Positions 16,091 through 25,028 of a DNA stretch of 34,646 bases are shown piece by piece. Position 1 is the first letter of the stretch. Every line of letters begins with the position of its first letter. The stretch is taken from assembly GCA_964390695.1 (NCBI GenBank), contig CAYMKI010000017.1:1-34646 (forward strand). The letters run 5' to 3'. Under the pieces are notes generated by a model. That model made no database searches. It was not told the DNA's origin and saw only the letters and a program-made list of their open reading frames with translations. Both the position numbers and the translations under genes were made by a program. Source of the DNA: CAWACC01 sp964390695 (GTDB lineage: Bacteria > Chlamydiota > Chlamydiia > Chlamydiales > Parachlamydiaceae).

Positions 16091-16828
16091 CTAGAACCAG
16101 CGGGCTATGCCCAATTTGCATCCCCAGAGGCGCATGCCATGCTTTTCTTTAGTCAAACTGAGGTTGTAGGCTGCTCCGATATTGATAGACCATTTTTCAT
16201 TCAAGTCATGTTCGATCATACCCGAGTAGCTAAACCCTTCCGAGTGGCTTTTGTCGTGTACAAAAGGTTTGATGATGGTATGCGTGCGGCTGTAAGAATA
16301 TTGAATGCATCCGACAACACGCCAGCCTTTGGTGATGGTGTAGGAAGCTTCAAAGGAGACGTAGGGAGATATGGATCTGAACTTTTCCGTCAACTTGAAG
16401 GGGACGAGGACAAATGGCGGCATACTTGGCGGGGGATTGGGGATAGGAACTGGGATATCAACTTCCAGTCCGGTCTTTATCCAGCCCCAGTTTACGCCTA
16501 CTGTGGGGGTGAAATACCATTTTTCACGAAAGGGCAGGCACAGCCCAAGGCCGGCGCCGGCTTGTATGGCTTCATCTTTACCTCTGCCTTTTCCATATAA
16601 AAATGTAGGCTTGACAAGCAGCGGTCCCCAGAACCTCCAGTTCACATCGCCTTTGATAGCTCCCAGATCCATGCGGTGCACAGTTTTGTTGGATTCCAGG
16701 ACGTCGATGTGAATGTAGGCAGGAGAAATCTCCGCTTTACCGCAGCATTCTTCTGCCTGCAGGCTGTTTAGGGTGCCTAGAAATAGCAACATTAAGATCC
16801 ACAAACGCATAAATGTCATCGCTCTCAT
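16091..16828 (-). CDS. Small outer-membrane beta-barrel protein
   Basis: A 245-residue protein with a signal peptide (about 1-25, ending LQAE), a beta-rich body with alternating hydrophobic and polar residues, and the C-terminal end IARWF, a terminal phenylalanine typical of barrels inserted by BamA. A proline-rich loop (VPIPNPPPSMPP, around 128-139) sits in the middle. It may be one of the lineage-specific chlamydial barrel proteins, but I cannot name the family. The start could be ATG 16828 or ATG 16819; the ribosome-binding sites are weak for both. It converges with the permease with 9 bp between the stops. Confidence 0.8.
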   Translation of the reverse strand: MRAMTFMRLWILMLLFLGTLNSLQAEECCGKAEISPAYIHIDVLESNKTVHRMDLGAIKGDVNWRFWGPLLVKPTFLYGKGRGKDEAIQAGAGLGLCLPFREKWYFTPTVGVNWGWIKTGLEVDIPVPIPNPPPSMPPFVLVPFKLTEKFRSISPYVSFEASYTITKGWRVVGCIQYSYSRTHTIIKPFVHDKSHSEGFSYSGMIEHDLNEKWSINIGAAYNLSLTKEKHGMRLWGCKLGIARWF

Positions 16829-17045
16829 TTTTTATCCCACGTTTTGTTTAGAAAGAGAACATCATAGCAGACCTGGGCATTTAATCCAAGGCTTTACAAA
16901 TAATAGGACTGCTGATATGTTCTTTCGCTGAACAGAGGTTTCGTATGTTTTACAATTAAAAACTGAAATTCTCTGTGAATATATTGTAAGTTTAATTTTG
17001 TATAAGAGTATTTTTTTAATCCATGTAGTAAATAAAGAGGAAAAT

Positions 17046-17858
17046 ATGAATGTAAACACAAGTTTTTGTTCAGAAGGTCTTTTCGGGCCTAACGCTCAAA
17101 GTGTTTCTTCGAGCAGTGCGGCAATGACCCTTTCACTAGTCAAAATAAAGGTACTAGCTAAATCTGTCATAGGAACAAAAGATCCACAAACTTGCATTTT
17201 CTATATGACTCGCCTAAAGTTGTATGTTAACGAATATAATCTCAGCGATGAAGACTTATTGCGGATCCTGCAGCTAATTAAGTTCAAAGCAAAAAAAATG
17301 GCTGTGTTCAAATCACTTTATAAGGATACGGATGATCTGCTTGAATATAGATTTTCCTATCCTCATAAAATGCCTTTAAGTCAGCTGGAAGCAGAGAAAC
17401 TACTGGAAAAGGCTCCTGTAAAAACTTGGCTGCTAAGGTGGAGCACCCGCCAGGATAAGTATATCATTACAGAAAAAAAAGCTGAAGGCCAATACAACCA
17501 TGTCATCCTTCTAGATAGTATAGATCCTAATCAAGTGCTCAAGGGTTTGTTCGTTGATTATGATATTGCTAACTTGCTCATGGATTATCGCACGTTAGAA
17601 ATGAATTATTCTGAGGGATGTTTATCCAAAGAGGAGGCAGAGAAAATGCTCCAACCTAAGTCTCCAAACGCATGGATTGTACGCTACAGCAAAAACATTG
17701 AGCAGTATATACTCTCCCTAAAAGAAGAGGAGGGGAAATACACTCATTTTAATATTGTAGAAAATCATAAAGAGCAGGGGTGTTATAGTTTTGATCAACT
17801 ATTAGACAATATCGAGAAAATTATAGAAAAACGCGATCGGCAGCTTCTAAAAAATTAG
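17046..17858 (+). CDS. Tandem SH2-like domain protein
   Basis: A 270-residue protein starting at ATG 17046 behind AGAGGAAAAT; an upstream in-frame ATG at 16998 has no ribosome-binding site. Residues 1-105 look helical and are unrecognised. Residues about 108-182 and 188-262 are two copies of an SH2-like pattern: LSQLEAEKLL...TWLLRWSTRQDKYIIT...YNHVIL and LSKEEAEKML...AWIVRYSKNIEQYILS...YTHFNI. Each has the F/W-L-V-R-x-S core, with Arg131 and Arg213 at the phosphotyrosine-binding beta-B5 position, and a following His (152, 234). SH2 domains bind phosphotyrosine peptides of eukaryotes, so a host-directed effector is inferred. No signal peptide is present; type III secretion would be expected. 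Confidence 0.8.
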   Translation: MNVNTSFCSEGLFGPNAQSVSSSSAAMTLSLVKIKVLAKSVIGTKDPQTCIFYMTRLKLYVNEYNLSDEDLLRILQLIKFKAKKMAVFKSLYKDTDDLLEYRFSYPHKMPLSQLEAEKLLEKAPVKTWLLRWSTRQDKYIITEKKAEGQYNHVILLDSIDPNQVLKGLFVDYDIANLLMDYRTLEMNYSEGCLSKEEAEKMLQPKSPNAWIVRYSKNIEQYILSLKEEEGKYTHFNIVENHKEQGCYSFDQLLDNIEKIIEKRDRQLLKN

Positions 17859-17897
17859 GCGATTTCCGCATGCCTGTGTCATGCAGGCATGCATCGC
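17859..17897. repeat. Strong hairpin after the SH2-like gene
   Basis: GCATGCCTG (17868-17876) and CAGGCATGC (17884-17892) form a perfect 9-bp stem with a 7-nt loop, extended outside by GCGAT (17859-17863) and ATCGC (17893-17897) with four unpaired bases on the left side. It starts directly after the TAG stop. No T-run follows, so it may be a 3' mRNA-stabilising hairpin or a weak terminator. Confidence 0.6.
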
Positions 17898-17988
17898 TAT
17901 TGCGAAAACTATAATAAATAATCTAGCAATTGCTTATAGTGAGGAGAGTTTGTGAATAGAAGCATGAATACAGTACGAGGAGTGTTCA

Positions 17989-19395
17989 ATGGCCATATCT
18001 GGCGATACAACGAATTCTATTTCTTCGGTAGTACAACACAATGCAGCCGAGGCTTTGCATAGCCCGCTAGTCACGCCGTTCCCTAATCCTCAATCACCAG
18101 CTTATATTTTTGGTAAGATAGTCTTAAGGCCGCTTATAGACAATTCAATTCAAGCACTGACACACATCTATCGACATCTACCTAACGTAAATACATATCG
18201 CAAGATTTTCCTTGATGCCATGAATATATTTTTCGTAGCGCAAGCCGTCGCACCGTCTGATATCCACTCACCGACAGCAAGGGGTGTCGATGATTATCAC
18301 ACGCTAGAACCAGGGATCTGTCCCATAGTCAAAACCAAGCCAAATGAAACCCATTCCATAGAATGGAAGCGGCAACATAAGCCAAGCCTCATTTCAAGTT
18401 ATCAGCTAGAGGTCGAATCACATTGGAGCATCTATGTTGAAGAGTCGGGAAACCCGCAAGGCGTACCGGTAGTTTTTGTGCATGGAGGTCCAGGAGCGCA
18501 TTTCAAACCCACTGACCACCAATGGTTTGACCCTGAAAAATACCGCATCGTCCTTTTCCAACAGAGAGGAACCCATCGCTGCCACCCCTCTGCGGAAGAT
18601 CTATCTGTCGATGCGCGAGTGTTCAAAAATATCAGCATTGAGACACTGGCTAAAGATATGGAGGTCCTTCGCCGACATTTAGGCATTTCAAAATGGCTGG
18701 TCTTCGGGGGCTCTTGGGGATCAACCTTGGGACTGTATTACGCACAAGAATATCCGGAGTCTTGTTCAGGGCTGGTATTGCGAGGCATTTTTCTCTCCAG
18801 CAAAAAAGAGCTCGAAGATTTCTTTTCAGTGGATGCAATTGAAAAAAAAGTACCCGGCTGGAATCGCTCCAGTCTGGAGCTTCTTAAAAACTACGCAGCT
18901 GAAAAAGGGATGGAAACTTCTTCAGATAAATTATGCCATAGCTATCGATGGATGATCGTCGAGCAAAATGATGGCAAAGCAGCCGTTCTATGGAGGCGTT
19001 TTGAGAAATATATCGAATCGATGGGGGATGAGGAGTTTCTTAACAGGCTTTTTAATGCCGATTTAACGGTTTCTGGAGAGGAAAGATCCGTGGGGCTTTG
19101 GGAGTGTATGCTGTTTGATCAGATCGTGGAGAAAGTGGACCTGTTAGAAGACAGCCGTTTAAAAAAAATGTCCTCAATACCCATCAAAATTGTGCATGGA
19201 AAGCAAGATCCGATCTGCCCAGCGCAGGTCGCCTTGACCTTAGCTAGCAGGTTGCAACAATTTGGAAATCCGGTAGAGTTATCCCTCATAGATGGAGGGT
19301 TGCATTCACCTTATAGCCACCCAGCTATGATAGATGCTCTAGTTAGAGCTTGCGATCAGTTTGCCCTAAATTCCAATTTCCATATATTGAGGTGA
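17989..19395 (+). CDS. Prolyl iminopeptidase-like alpha/beta hydrolase with N-terminal extension
   Basis: A 468-residue protein; the hydrolase part (about 138-460) has the usual size of prolyl iminopeptidases, preceded by about 135 extra residues without a clear domain. The oxyanion motif HGGPG is at 165-169, the nucleophile elbow GGSWGS at 240-245 (Ser242), with Asp407 in HGKQDP and His439 in GGLHSP completing the triad. Such enzymes remove N-terminal proline from peptides in the cytosol. The usual DQRGxGRS segment after the second strand is altered to QQRGTHRC (191-198), so substrate choice may differ. CGAGGAG precedes the ATG. The bat operon begins 3 bp after its stop, suggesting co-transcription. 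Confidence 0.85.
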   Translation: MAISGDTTNSISSVVQHNAAEALHSPLVTPFPNPQSPAYIFGKIVLRPLIDNSIQALTHIYRHLPNVNTYRKIFLDAMNIFFVAQAVAPSDIHSPTARGVDDYHTLEPGICPIVKTKPNETHSIEWKRQHKPSLISSYQLEVESHWSIYVEESGNPQGVPVVFVHGGPGAHFKPTDHQWFDPEKYRIVLFQQRGTHRCHPSAEDLSVDARVFKNISIETLAKDMEVLRRHLGISKWLVFGGSWGSTLGLYYAQEYPESCSGLVLRGIFLSSKKELEDFFSVDAIEKKVPGWNRSSLELLKNYAAEKGMETSSDKLCHSYRWMIVEQNDGKAAVLWRRFEKYIESMGDEEFLNRLFNADLTVSGEERSVGLWECMLFDQIVEKVDLLEDSRLKKMSSIPIKIVHGKQDPICPAQVALTLASRLQQFGNPVELSLIDGGLHSPYSHPAMIDALVRACDQFALNSNFHILR

Positions 19396-19397
19396 TT

Positions 19398-20543
19398 GTG
19401 GGCTTAGGAGGTGGCATTGAAATAAATTTCAAAGCTCTGGGAGCTATTGCCATATCTCTAGCTCTTGCCTATCTGTTCGCTAGCGTCAAAACGCCAAAGC
19501 TGCCGCCGGCTCTATGGTTTTCCACGCTGACTTTTTTTAAAAAGCATCCTAAAAATACCAAGGCCAAATGGTCCCGCTGGCCTAAATATTTGGAAATTGC
19601 AGCTCTAGGATTTTTTTTGGCAGCGTTCCTCGATATACGCGTATTTGTTCCACGTCCGCATCAACCGCAAGAAATTCCGCCCGGCGTAACCTCGGAAGGT
19701 ATAGGCATCTATCTCATCCTCGATCAGTCCGGTTCTATGCTGGAGCCCGCTTCGAGTTCGTTTTCAAGTACCCGCAAGCAAAATAAGCTGCAGGTGTTAA
19801 AGGCTCTAACCTACGATTTCATCCATGGAAACTCTAAGGAAAACCTGGAAGGACGGCCGAATGACCTGATAGGTTTAGTGGCCTTTGCCAGGGTACCTCA
19901 TGTGCTTGTGCCGCTGACCTTGGACCATGCCTCTCTTTTGGATGCCCTGGAAAAAATGGATGCTGTCCAAGATAAGACGCATGATGGCACGGCTATCGGC
20001 TATGCCATATATAAGACAGCTAATATGATGGCAGCTACGCGGCATTATGCCGAAGAGGCCCTAAATTCGAATATTCGGGCCTATGACATCAAGAGCTCGG
20101 TGATGATCATGATCACGGATGGGGTTCAAGAAATCCATCCTGAAGATAGAGAAAACCCTGTGAGGTCTATCGATATACCTGAAGCGGCATCTTACTCTAA
20201 GGATCAAAAGATTAGGCTTTATATCATCAACATCGAGCCGCAAATCGCTGCGGAGAAATTTGCGCCCTTCAGGAATCAAATGCAGAAAGCTGCCAAATCT
20301 ACAGGGGGTAAGTTTTTCATGGTGTCTGCGACAGATACCTTGTCGAGTATATACCGGGAAATAGACCGTCTGGAGAAGAGCCGCTTGCCCATCGAGTGGC
20401 AGCTAGTTCAGACGTCCAGCAGGGATTCTCTCCCGCATCTCTTTCAGCGCATCCCTCTCTACCCCTTCTTTGTTGGATTGGGCTTGTTCTGTTTGCTGCT
20501 AGCGGTCCTTCTCAAAACCACTTGGATGAGGCAGTGGCCATGA
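19398..20543 (+). CDS. batA: BatA-like von Willebrand factor A membrane protein
   Basis: A protein of about 381 residues with two hydrophobic helices near the N-terminus, a von Willebrand A domain and a C-terminal membrane helix (YPFFVGLGLFCLLLAVLL). The domain starts GIYLILDQSGSM, giving the D-x-S-x-S metal-binding MIDAS motif, and continues with DGTAIG and MITDGV. BatA proteins sit in the inner membrane with the vWA domain in the periplasm. I chose GTG 19398, behind GAGG and 3 bp after the hydrolase stop; an ATG at 19350 lies inside the upstream gene. An ATT at 19416 right behind AGGAGG is a less likely start. The stop overlaps the next start (ATGA). Confidence 0.82.
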   Translation: MGLGGGIEINFKALGAIAISLALAYLFASVKTPKLPPALWFSTLTFFKKHPKNTKAKWSRWPKYLEIAALGFFLAAFLDIRVFVPRPHQPQEIPPGVTSEGIGIYLILDQSGSMLEPASSSFSSTRKQNKLQVLKALTYDFIHGNSKENLEGRPNDLIGLVAFARVPHVLVPLTLDHASLLDALEKMDAVQDKTHDGTAIGYAIYKTANMMAATRHYAEEALNSNIRAYDIKSSVMIMITDGVQEIHPEDRENPVRSIDIPEAASYSKDQKIRLYIINIEPQIAAEKFAPFRNQMQKAAKSTGGKFFMVSATDTLSSIYREIDRLEKSRLPIEWQLVQTSSRDSLPHLFQRIPLYPFFVGLGLFCLLLAVLLKTTWMRQWP

Positions 20544-23140
20544 TTCCATTGGATTTGAGCTATGAATGCCCTCAAGCTGTCTATCTGTCGTTATTCAGCT
20601 TATTGATCCTGCTTCTAAGTGTCTATCTGTATGTATTTCGGGCTTCGCAAAACGCGAAATTAGGCACTCCCCAGTTGTTGGCAGAGGTTCTCATACCACG
20701 CTCGAATCTCATCTTCTGGATAAAAACCGGGGCTTTAGCTCTGCTATGGATATTAGCAGTGGCGGCTTTGATGGGTCCCAGGGGAAATGCCAGATATCCC
20801 GATGAAGAAATTCACTCCTCAACAAGCAGGCATCCGTCGCAGTTGGCCGAAAAGGCGCAAAGGCCAGTGCGCGATGTCTTCGTGCTGATAGATGCCTCAG
20901 CTTCTATGGAGGTCAAGGACAGCCGCAATGGAGTCACTCGCTTGGATTTAGCCAAGGATATTGCAGACCAGTTCGTCAGCCGTCTGAATGGAGAAAATGT
21001 GGCATTGCTGGCTTTTACCTCGGAGCTGACGCAGATGTCGCCTTTGACACTGGATTACCTCTTTGTCCGCTTGCGGTTGCGCGAATTGCAGATCAACGAA
21101 GGCAATATTCCGGGCACGGATTTTAAGCACCTCTTTCAAGAGTTAGAGAAGGATTACGTGCAAAGTCCTTCACAGAAAATGCACAGTGTGATCATTTTTA
21201 CCGATGGGGGAGATACCGGCTATCAAGCGTCGGAAGGCGAAGCAAAAACTTTACGCAAAAAAGAAATCCTGGACTTAATCGATGCGATGCAACAGCGGGC
21301 GCGAGTATTTATCGTCGGAATGGGATCCTTGCAAGGCGCAGAAATTCCAGGCACTTCATTCCAAGGGAGGGCGGTGCATTCATCATTAGACGCGGCTTTG
21401 TTAAATCAAATGGCGGTTCACGGACAAGGCATATTTTATGATGCCAATCAACGCAGCGCTGTAGATATTGCTGATGAACTTCTCAAAGACCTCAGGAGTA
21501 CACCTGCTGGGAACGTGTCAGCTACGCTGCCGGTTTCGAAAACATCGGCGCAGCACCAGGTCTACGATTATTTTTTTCAAATGCCCCTTGGTTTTGCGGT
21601 TCTACTGCTTCTTCTGGTGATTCTTTGTCCGGATAGTCTCACCTCGCGGCACATGTATGGCTTGATGGGCGTGTTTTTTATGTTCTCCGTTTTAGAGGCG
21701 CAGCAGGATACCGAGATTTTTAGGCAGGCTGAGTCCGCCTATCAGGCCGGGGATTTTGCCAAGGCGCGGCAGGTCTTTGAAGATCTATTGAATCAGCCGC
21801 TATCTGAAGAACAGCAGGCTGTCACGCTGTACAATTTGGGCAGCCTATACCTGGCCGCGGGGGATAATGTAAAAGCTCTAACCCTATTCAAGAGCATAGA
21901 TGTTCATAAGGACTACAGTGTAATATTATTGAAAAATCTGTACCTCAATCTAGCCATGGCGTATTTACAAGCCAGCTATATGCCTGCAGAGGAGTCTTTT
22001 GACAGCTTAAGCCAAAGGTATTTTTTGCTTCAGGAGTCATTGCATGCGCTGAATGCTGCTAAAAATGCCGATTGTAGCAGGCAAAAGAGAGAGGGTAGCT
22101 CTACGTGCAGCCCTCCCTATGATTTATGGCTGTTTGAACAGACCGTGAAGGTGCAGCTCTCAAAACTCTATGATGAGATCAACCGAATGATTGCCGCCAA
22201 GCACGCAATGCATCCAGGTGACATCTTGCAACGCCTGCTCTGGCACTATCAATGCGTTTTTCTTGGCGACAATATCTACTATTCGACGCTGTCTTTGCTG
22301 CAACAAGAGCAGATGAGAATGGCTGCTCAGCTGTCCAAACCTTCGGATCCGAGCCTCGATAAAGCCAACGCTTGGCTGCAAAAGAGCCTAACAGTCCTCG
22401 CGAGCCATCGCAAACAGGCGGAATTGTATCTGCTTTTAGCTTATCATGAACTTGTAGTCGTGCAAAGAACAGTACAAAAGTCTTCTGACCAGACCCCACT
22501 TGCTGCCCTAGAGGAGGTGATCGAAGACCAGCGCGAGGCATTGCGCATGACCCGGCTGGTTTATGATCTGGAAAAGGAAAGTCCACCTACAGATTTGACT
22601 CAGGAATACCCAGCAGTTCCTGCTATAATAAATCACGAGCCCCAGAACGAGGCAAAAGAGGGTTTAGCAGGAATGGCTGAGGAATACCCCAAGGGTTTTG
22701 CCTTGGATACGGCGAAGTCTTTCTTTTCATTTATCTATCGGCATCAGGTCAGCCTTTTCGTCAATCCGGACAAAAAATCTCCGGAAGAATGCTGCCAGGC
22801 GGAGCCATGGGAACAAGTCTTGCCTGTCTTTGAACAAGGGTATCAGTATGCTGAACTGGCGAACAACCTGAAGGGGCTAGACAGTGTTATCCTGCAATCC
22901 AAAGCCCTTTCCAGCTGGATGCAAGTAAAGCAGATGCTTAGCTCGCCTATAAAACCACGCAAGGGCTCTTGCTTTGCCGCCCGTAAAGCCAGAGAGCAGG
23001 AGACGTCAAGTAAAACCGAAACGTCTATCTCATCCTCTTCCTTTGAGCGCACCGCGCGTGAATTGGAAAGTATGGAGCGTGCAGACAACTCTTTATTGAC
23101 ACAGCCCATTAAACCCATAAAGGTGGAAAGACCATGGTGA
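20540..23140 (+). CDS. BatB-BatC fusion: vWA domain plus TPR region
   Basis: The 866-residue product starts at ATG 20540, overlapping the BatA stop as ATGA. Two membrane helices near the N-terminus (LSLFSLLILLLSVYLYVF; ALALLWILAVAAL) are followed by a vWA domain with the MIDAS core DVFVLIDASASM, the segment IPGTDF and VIIFTDGGDTG, then a helix near residue 350 (FAVLLLLLVILCP). The rest (about 390-866) contains TPR-like helical repeats, beginning with FRQAESAYQAGDFAKARQVF. In many bacteria BatB and BatC are separate proteins; here they are one reading frame. The last 80 residues are Ser/Lys/Glu-rich and low-complexity. The role of Bat complexes is still debated (aerotolerance, envelope stress). 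Confidence 0.87.
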   Translation: MIPLDLSYECPQAVYLSLFSLLILLLSVYLYVFRASQNAKLGTPQLLAEVLIPRSNLIFWIKTGALALLWILAVAALMGPRGNARYPDEEIHSSTSRHPSQLAEKAQRPVRDVFVLIDASASMEVKDSRNGVTRLDLAKDIADQFVSRLNGENVALLAFTSELTQMSPLTLDYLFVRLRLRELQINEGNIPGTDFKHLFQELEKDYVQSPSQKMHSVIIFTDGGDTGYQASEGEAKTLRKKEILDLIDAMQQRARVFIVGMGSLQGAEIPGTSFQGRAVHSSLDAALLNQMAVHGQGIFYDANQRSAVDIADELLKDLRSTPAGNVSATLPVSKTSAQHQVYDYFFQMPLGFAVLLLLLVILCPDSLTSRHMYGLMGVFFMFSVLEAQQDTEIFRQAESAYQAGDFAKARQVFEDLLNQPLSEEQQAVTLYNLGSLYLAAGDNVKALTLFKSIDVHKDYSVILLKNLYLNLAMAYLQASYMPAEESFDSLSQRYFLLQESLHALNAAKNADCSRQKREGSSTCSPPYDLWLFEQTVKVQLSKLYDEINRMIAAKHAMHPGDILQRLLWHYQCVFLGDNIYYSTLSLLQQEQMRMAAQLSKPSDPSLDKANAWLQKSLTVLASHRKQAELYLLLAYHELVVVQRTVQKSSDQTPLAALEEVIEDQREALRMTRLVYDLEKESPPTDLTQEYPAVPAIINHEPQNEAKEGLAGMAEEYPKGFALDTAKSFFSFIYRHQVSLFVNPDKKSPEECCQAEPWEQVLPVFEQGYQYAELANNLKGLDSVILQSKALSSWMQVKQMLSSPIKPRKGSCFAARKAREQETSSKTETSISSSSFERTARELESMERADNSLLTQPIKPIKVERPW

Positions 23141-23210
23141 TTTAAGAATGTCAGCTATTTGGCTCTTTTGTCCTTTTGATGTATAAGGTGTGTGAAGGAA
23201 CTAAATATAT

Positions 23211-24932
23211 ATGTTGAATATCATCCTGTTTATGCTATGCACAATTTGTGCTCCCGACTTACAGGCTTTAGCGCCTCCGAAAGCAGAAGTGCAAGCCTCC
23301 GTCGACCCAAAAAAAATCTCGGAAAATCAGCCCATCCCAGGTTTGATTGCCATCACACACGATAAGTTGGAGCTTGTAGATGTCCAAAGCTTTAGGCTTG
23401 AAGGCAAGCCCCTGGTTGTTCAGCTGGATAGAGAAGTGGAAATCTCGCCGCATAGTTCCTTGGTAGTATCCTTCTATAAGTTTTGGCTGGCAGCTCAACT
23501 CGCTGGCCTGTATGTCCTGCCTGAAATACAAGTCAAAGTAGGGGGTGCGATTTATAGCTCCATTCCTTCCAGCTATGAAGTGCACAAAAGCAAAGCCGAA
23601 GCGCCCGCTTCGTCATCTCAGGCAAGCAAGGGTGCAGTTCAAGGCTATCTGCGACTGGACGTAAACGTTACAGGCACACCTATCTTATATCCAAGGCAGC
23701 GCTTTCAGGTGATTTATCGCTTCTATTATCAGGGCGATATTGAACTCACCGAAGAAAAATTACCTCTTTTAGATCCTTCCGGATTCACAAAAGTAGGCAC
23801 AAAACTCACAGAAGATTTTCAGGAAGGCCAATACAACGTCCAACAAATTTCGCAAATGCTTGAAGCGGTGCAGCCCGGGGAATATTCGATTGCGCCCTCA
23901 TTGATAACCGGCAGGGCCTATACTTTAGATTCAAGAGGTCGAAAATTATATCAAGAGAACGCTCTGGAATCTTCTATTCCGGCGAAAGTGCTGAAGGTGG
24001 CCTCATTTCCAGCTGAAAGCAAGCCCCCTTCCTTCAACGAGGCCATAGGACCTTTTGATCAGTTTAAGGTATCTTTAGCTTCACCTTCTAAGGTGCATGT
24101 GGGGGATAAGATATTGTTAAATGTGGAAATTGGCGGTGCAGGGCAGATAAGCACTGTCCCGCTGCCGGATCTTTGCTGCCAGCCAGGCTTTAGCGGGGTA
24201 TTCCAGCAAAGCGACCTGCCGCCTTCTGAGAAGCTGGCGGAAAAAAACAAACAATTTCTGGTGGAAATCAGGCCTTTGACAACCTTGGCTACGGCTATTC
24301 CAAGTATCGAATTTTCCTATTTTGTGCCGGAAACCGGCAAGTACGGAGTTTTAAAAAGCGCGCCTATTCCCATTCAGGTGTTGCCTTTGGCTCCCTTAGC
24401 TGTACCTGTAAATAAGCGCGAGGAGCCGTCTGCGGCAGCAACGTCAGCTCCTGCAGAAGCGGAACACATCAAGGCTGTTCAACTGCCCAGCATTGAAATT
24501 GCGGGCAATGTACCTTTGAGCTATAAAGATTTGCAGAGCTTACCTGGCGGCTCTTGGTGGGTATTTCTCCTTATGCCTCTAGGATTAATAGCCCTCGCGG
24601 CTGAATATAAAATCAAATGCTACCTGCTAGCCAAGAAAAGCACCCCAGCCGCCAAGAATAGCCAGGATCTATTTACAGAGGCCGCCTCCAAGATAACATC
24701 GCCGTCTGCATTTTATGAAGGCATGGTGCAGGCTTTTTTATTGAGGCTGCAGGAGAAAGGCCTGATTACTACCGCTATCTACATACCAGAACAGCTGCCA
24801 GTAGAGGGTGTAGTGGGAGAAGTTCGCGATTATTTGTCGACTCTTGAAAGGGAATTGTTTGCAGAAGGAAAAAAAGATCTGCGCCAAGATGATGTCCTCA
24901 AGGCGCATGAGCTGTTTGATAAACTTAATTAA
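23211..24932 (+). CDS. batD: BatD-like protein
   Basis: A 573-residue protein with a signal peptide (about 1-19, ending LQALA), several beta-sandwich domains up to about residue 430, and a single membrane helix (WWVFLLMPLGLIALAAEY, about 446-464) followed by a cytoplasmic helical tail. The start of the mature part (AEVQASVDPKKISENQPIPGLI) and the PSKVHVGDKILLNVEIGGAGQI segment near residue 290 are typical of BatD proteins. It follows the BatB/C fusion after 70 bp and precedes the BatE-like gene. BatD is thought to act as the large periplasmic part of the Bat complex. Confidence 0.85.
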   Translation: MLNIILFMLCTICAPDLQALAPPKAEVQASVDPKKISENQPIPGLIAITHDKLELVDVQSFRLEGKPLVVQLDREVEISPHSSLVVSFYKFWLAAQLAGLYVLPEIQVKVGGAIYSSIPSSYEVHKSKAEAPASSSQASKGAVQGYLRLDVNVTGTPILYPRQRFQVIYRFYYQGDIELTEEKLPLLDPSGFTKVGTKLTEDFQEGQYNVQQISQMLEAVQPGEYSIAPSLITGRAYTLDSRGRKLYQENALESSIPAKVLKVASFPAESKPPSFNEAIGPFDQFKVSLASPSKVHVGDKILLNVEIGGAGQISTVPLPDLCCQPGFSGVFQQSDLPPSEKLAEKNKQFLVEIRPLTTLATAIPSIEFSYFVPETGKYGVLKSAPIPIQVLPLAPLAVPVNKREEPSAAATSAPAEAEHIKAVQLPSIEIAGNVPLSYKDLQSLPGGSWWVFLLMPLGLIALAAEYKIKCYLLAKKSTPAAKNSQDLFTEAASKITSPSAFYEGMVQAFLLRLQEKGLITTAIYIPEQLPVEGVVGEVRDYLSTLERELFAEGKKDLRQDDVLKAHELFDKLN

Positions 24933-25028
24933 CTCATCTTACGCATGAGGGATAGCAGTTGAAACGCCGGATGGGCTCTTCTGCTTGTTATTTGCGACCG
25001 GTGAGTGACACTACATGGGAATAATCTA

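Noticed and set aside
19350..19397. Earlier ATG start of the BatA-like gene
   Set aside because: It would add 16 residues lying inside the upstream hydrolase gene; GTG 19398 has a GAGG site at good distance.
22179..22586. 135-residue open frame opposite the BatB/C fusion
   Set aside because: Antisense shadow; no ribosome-binding site and an atypical amino-acid composition.
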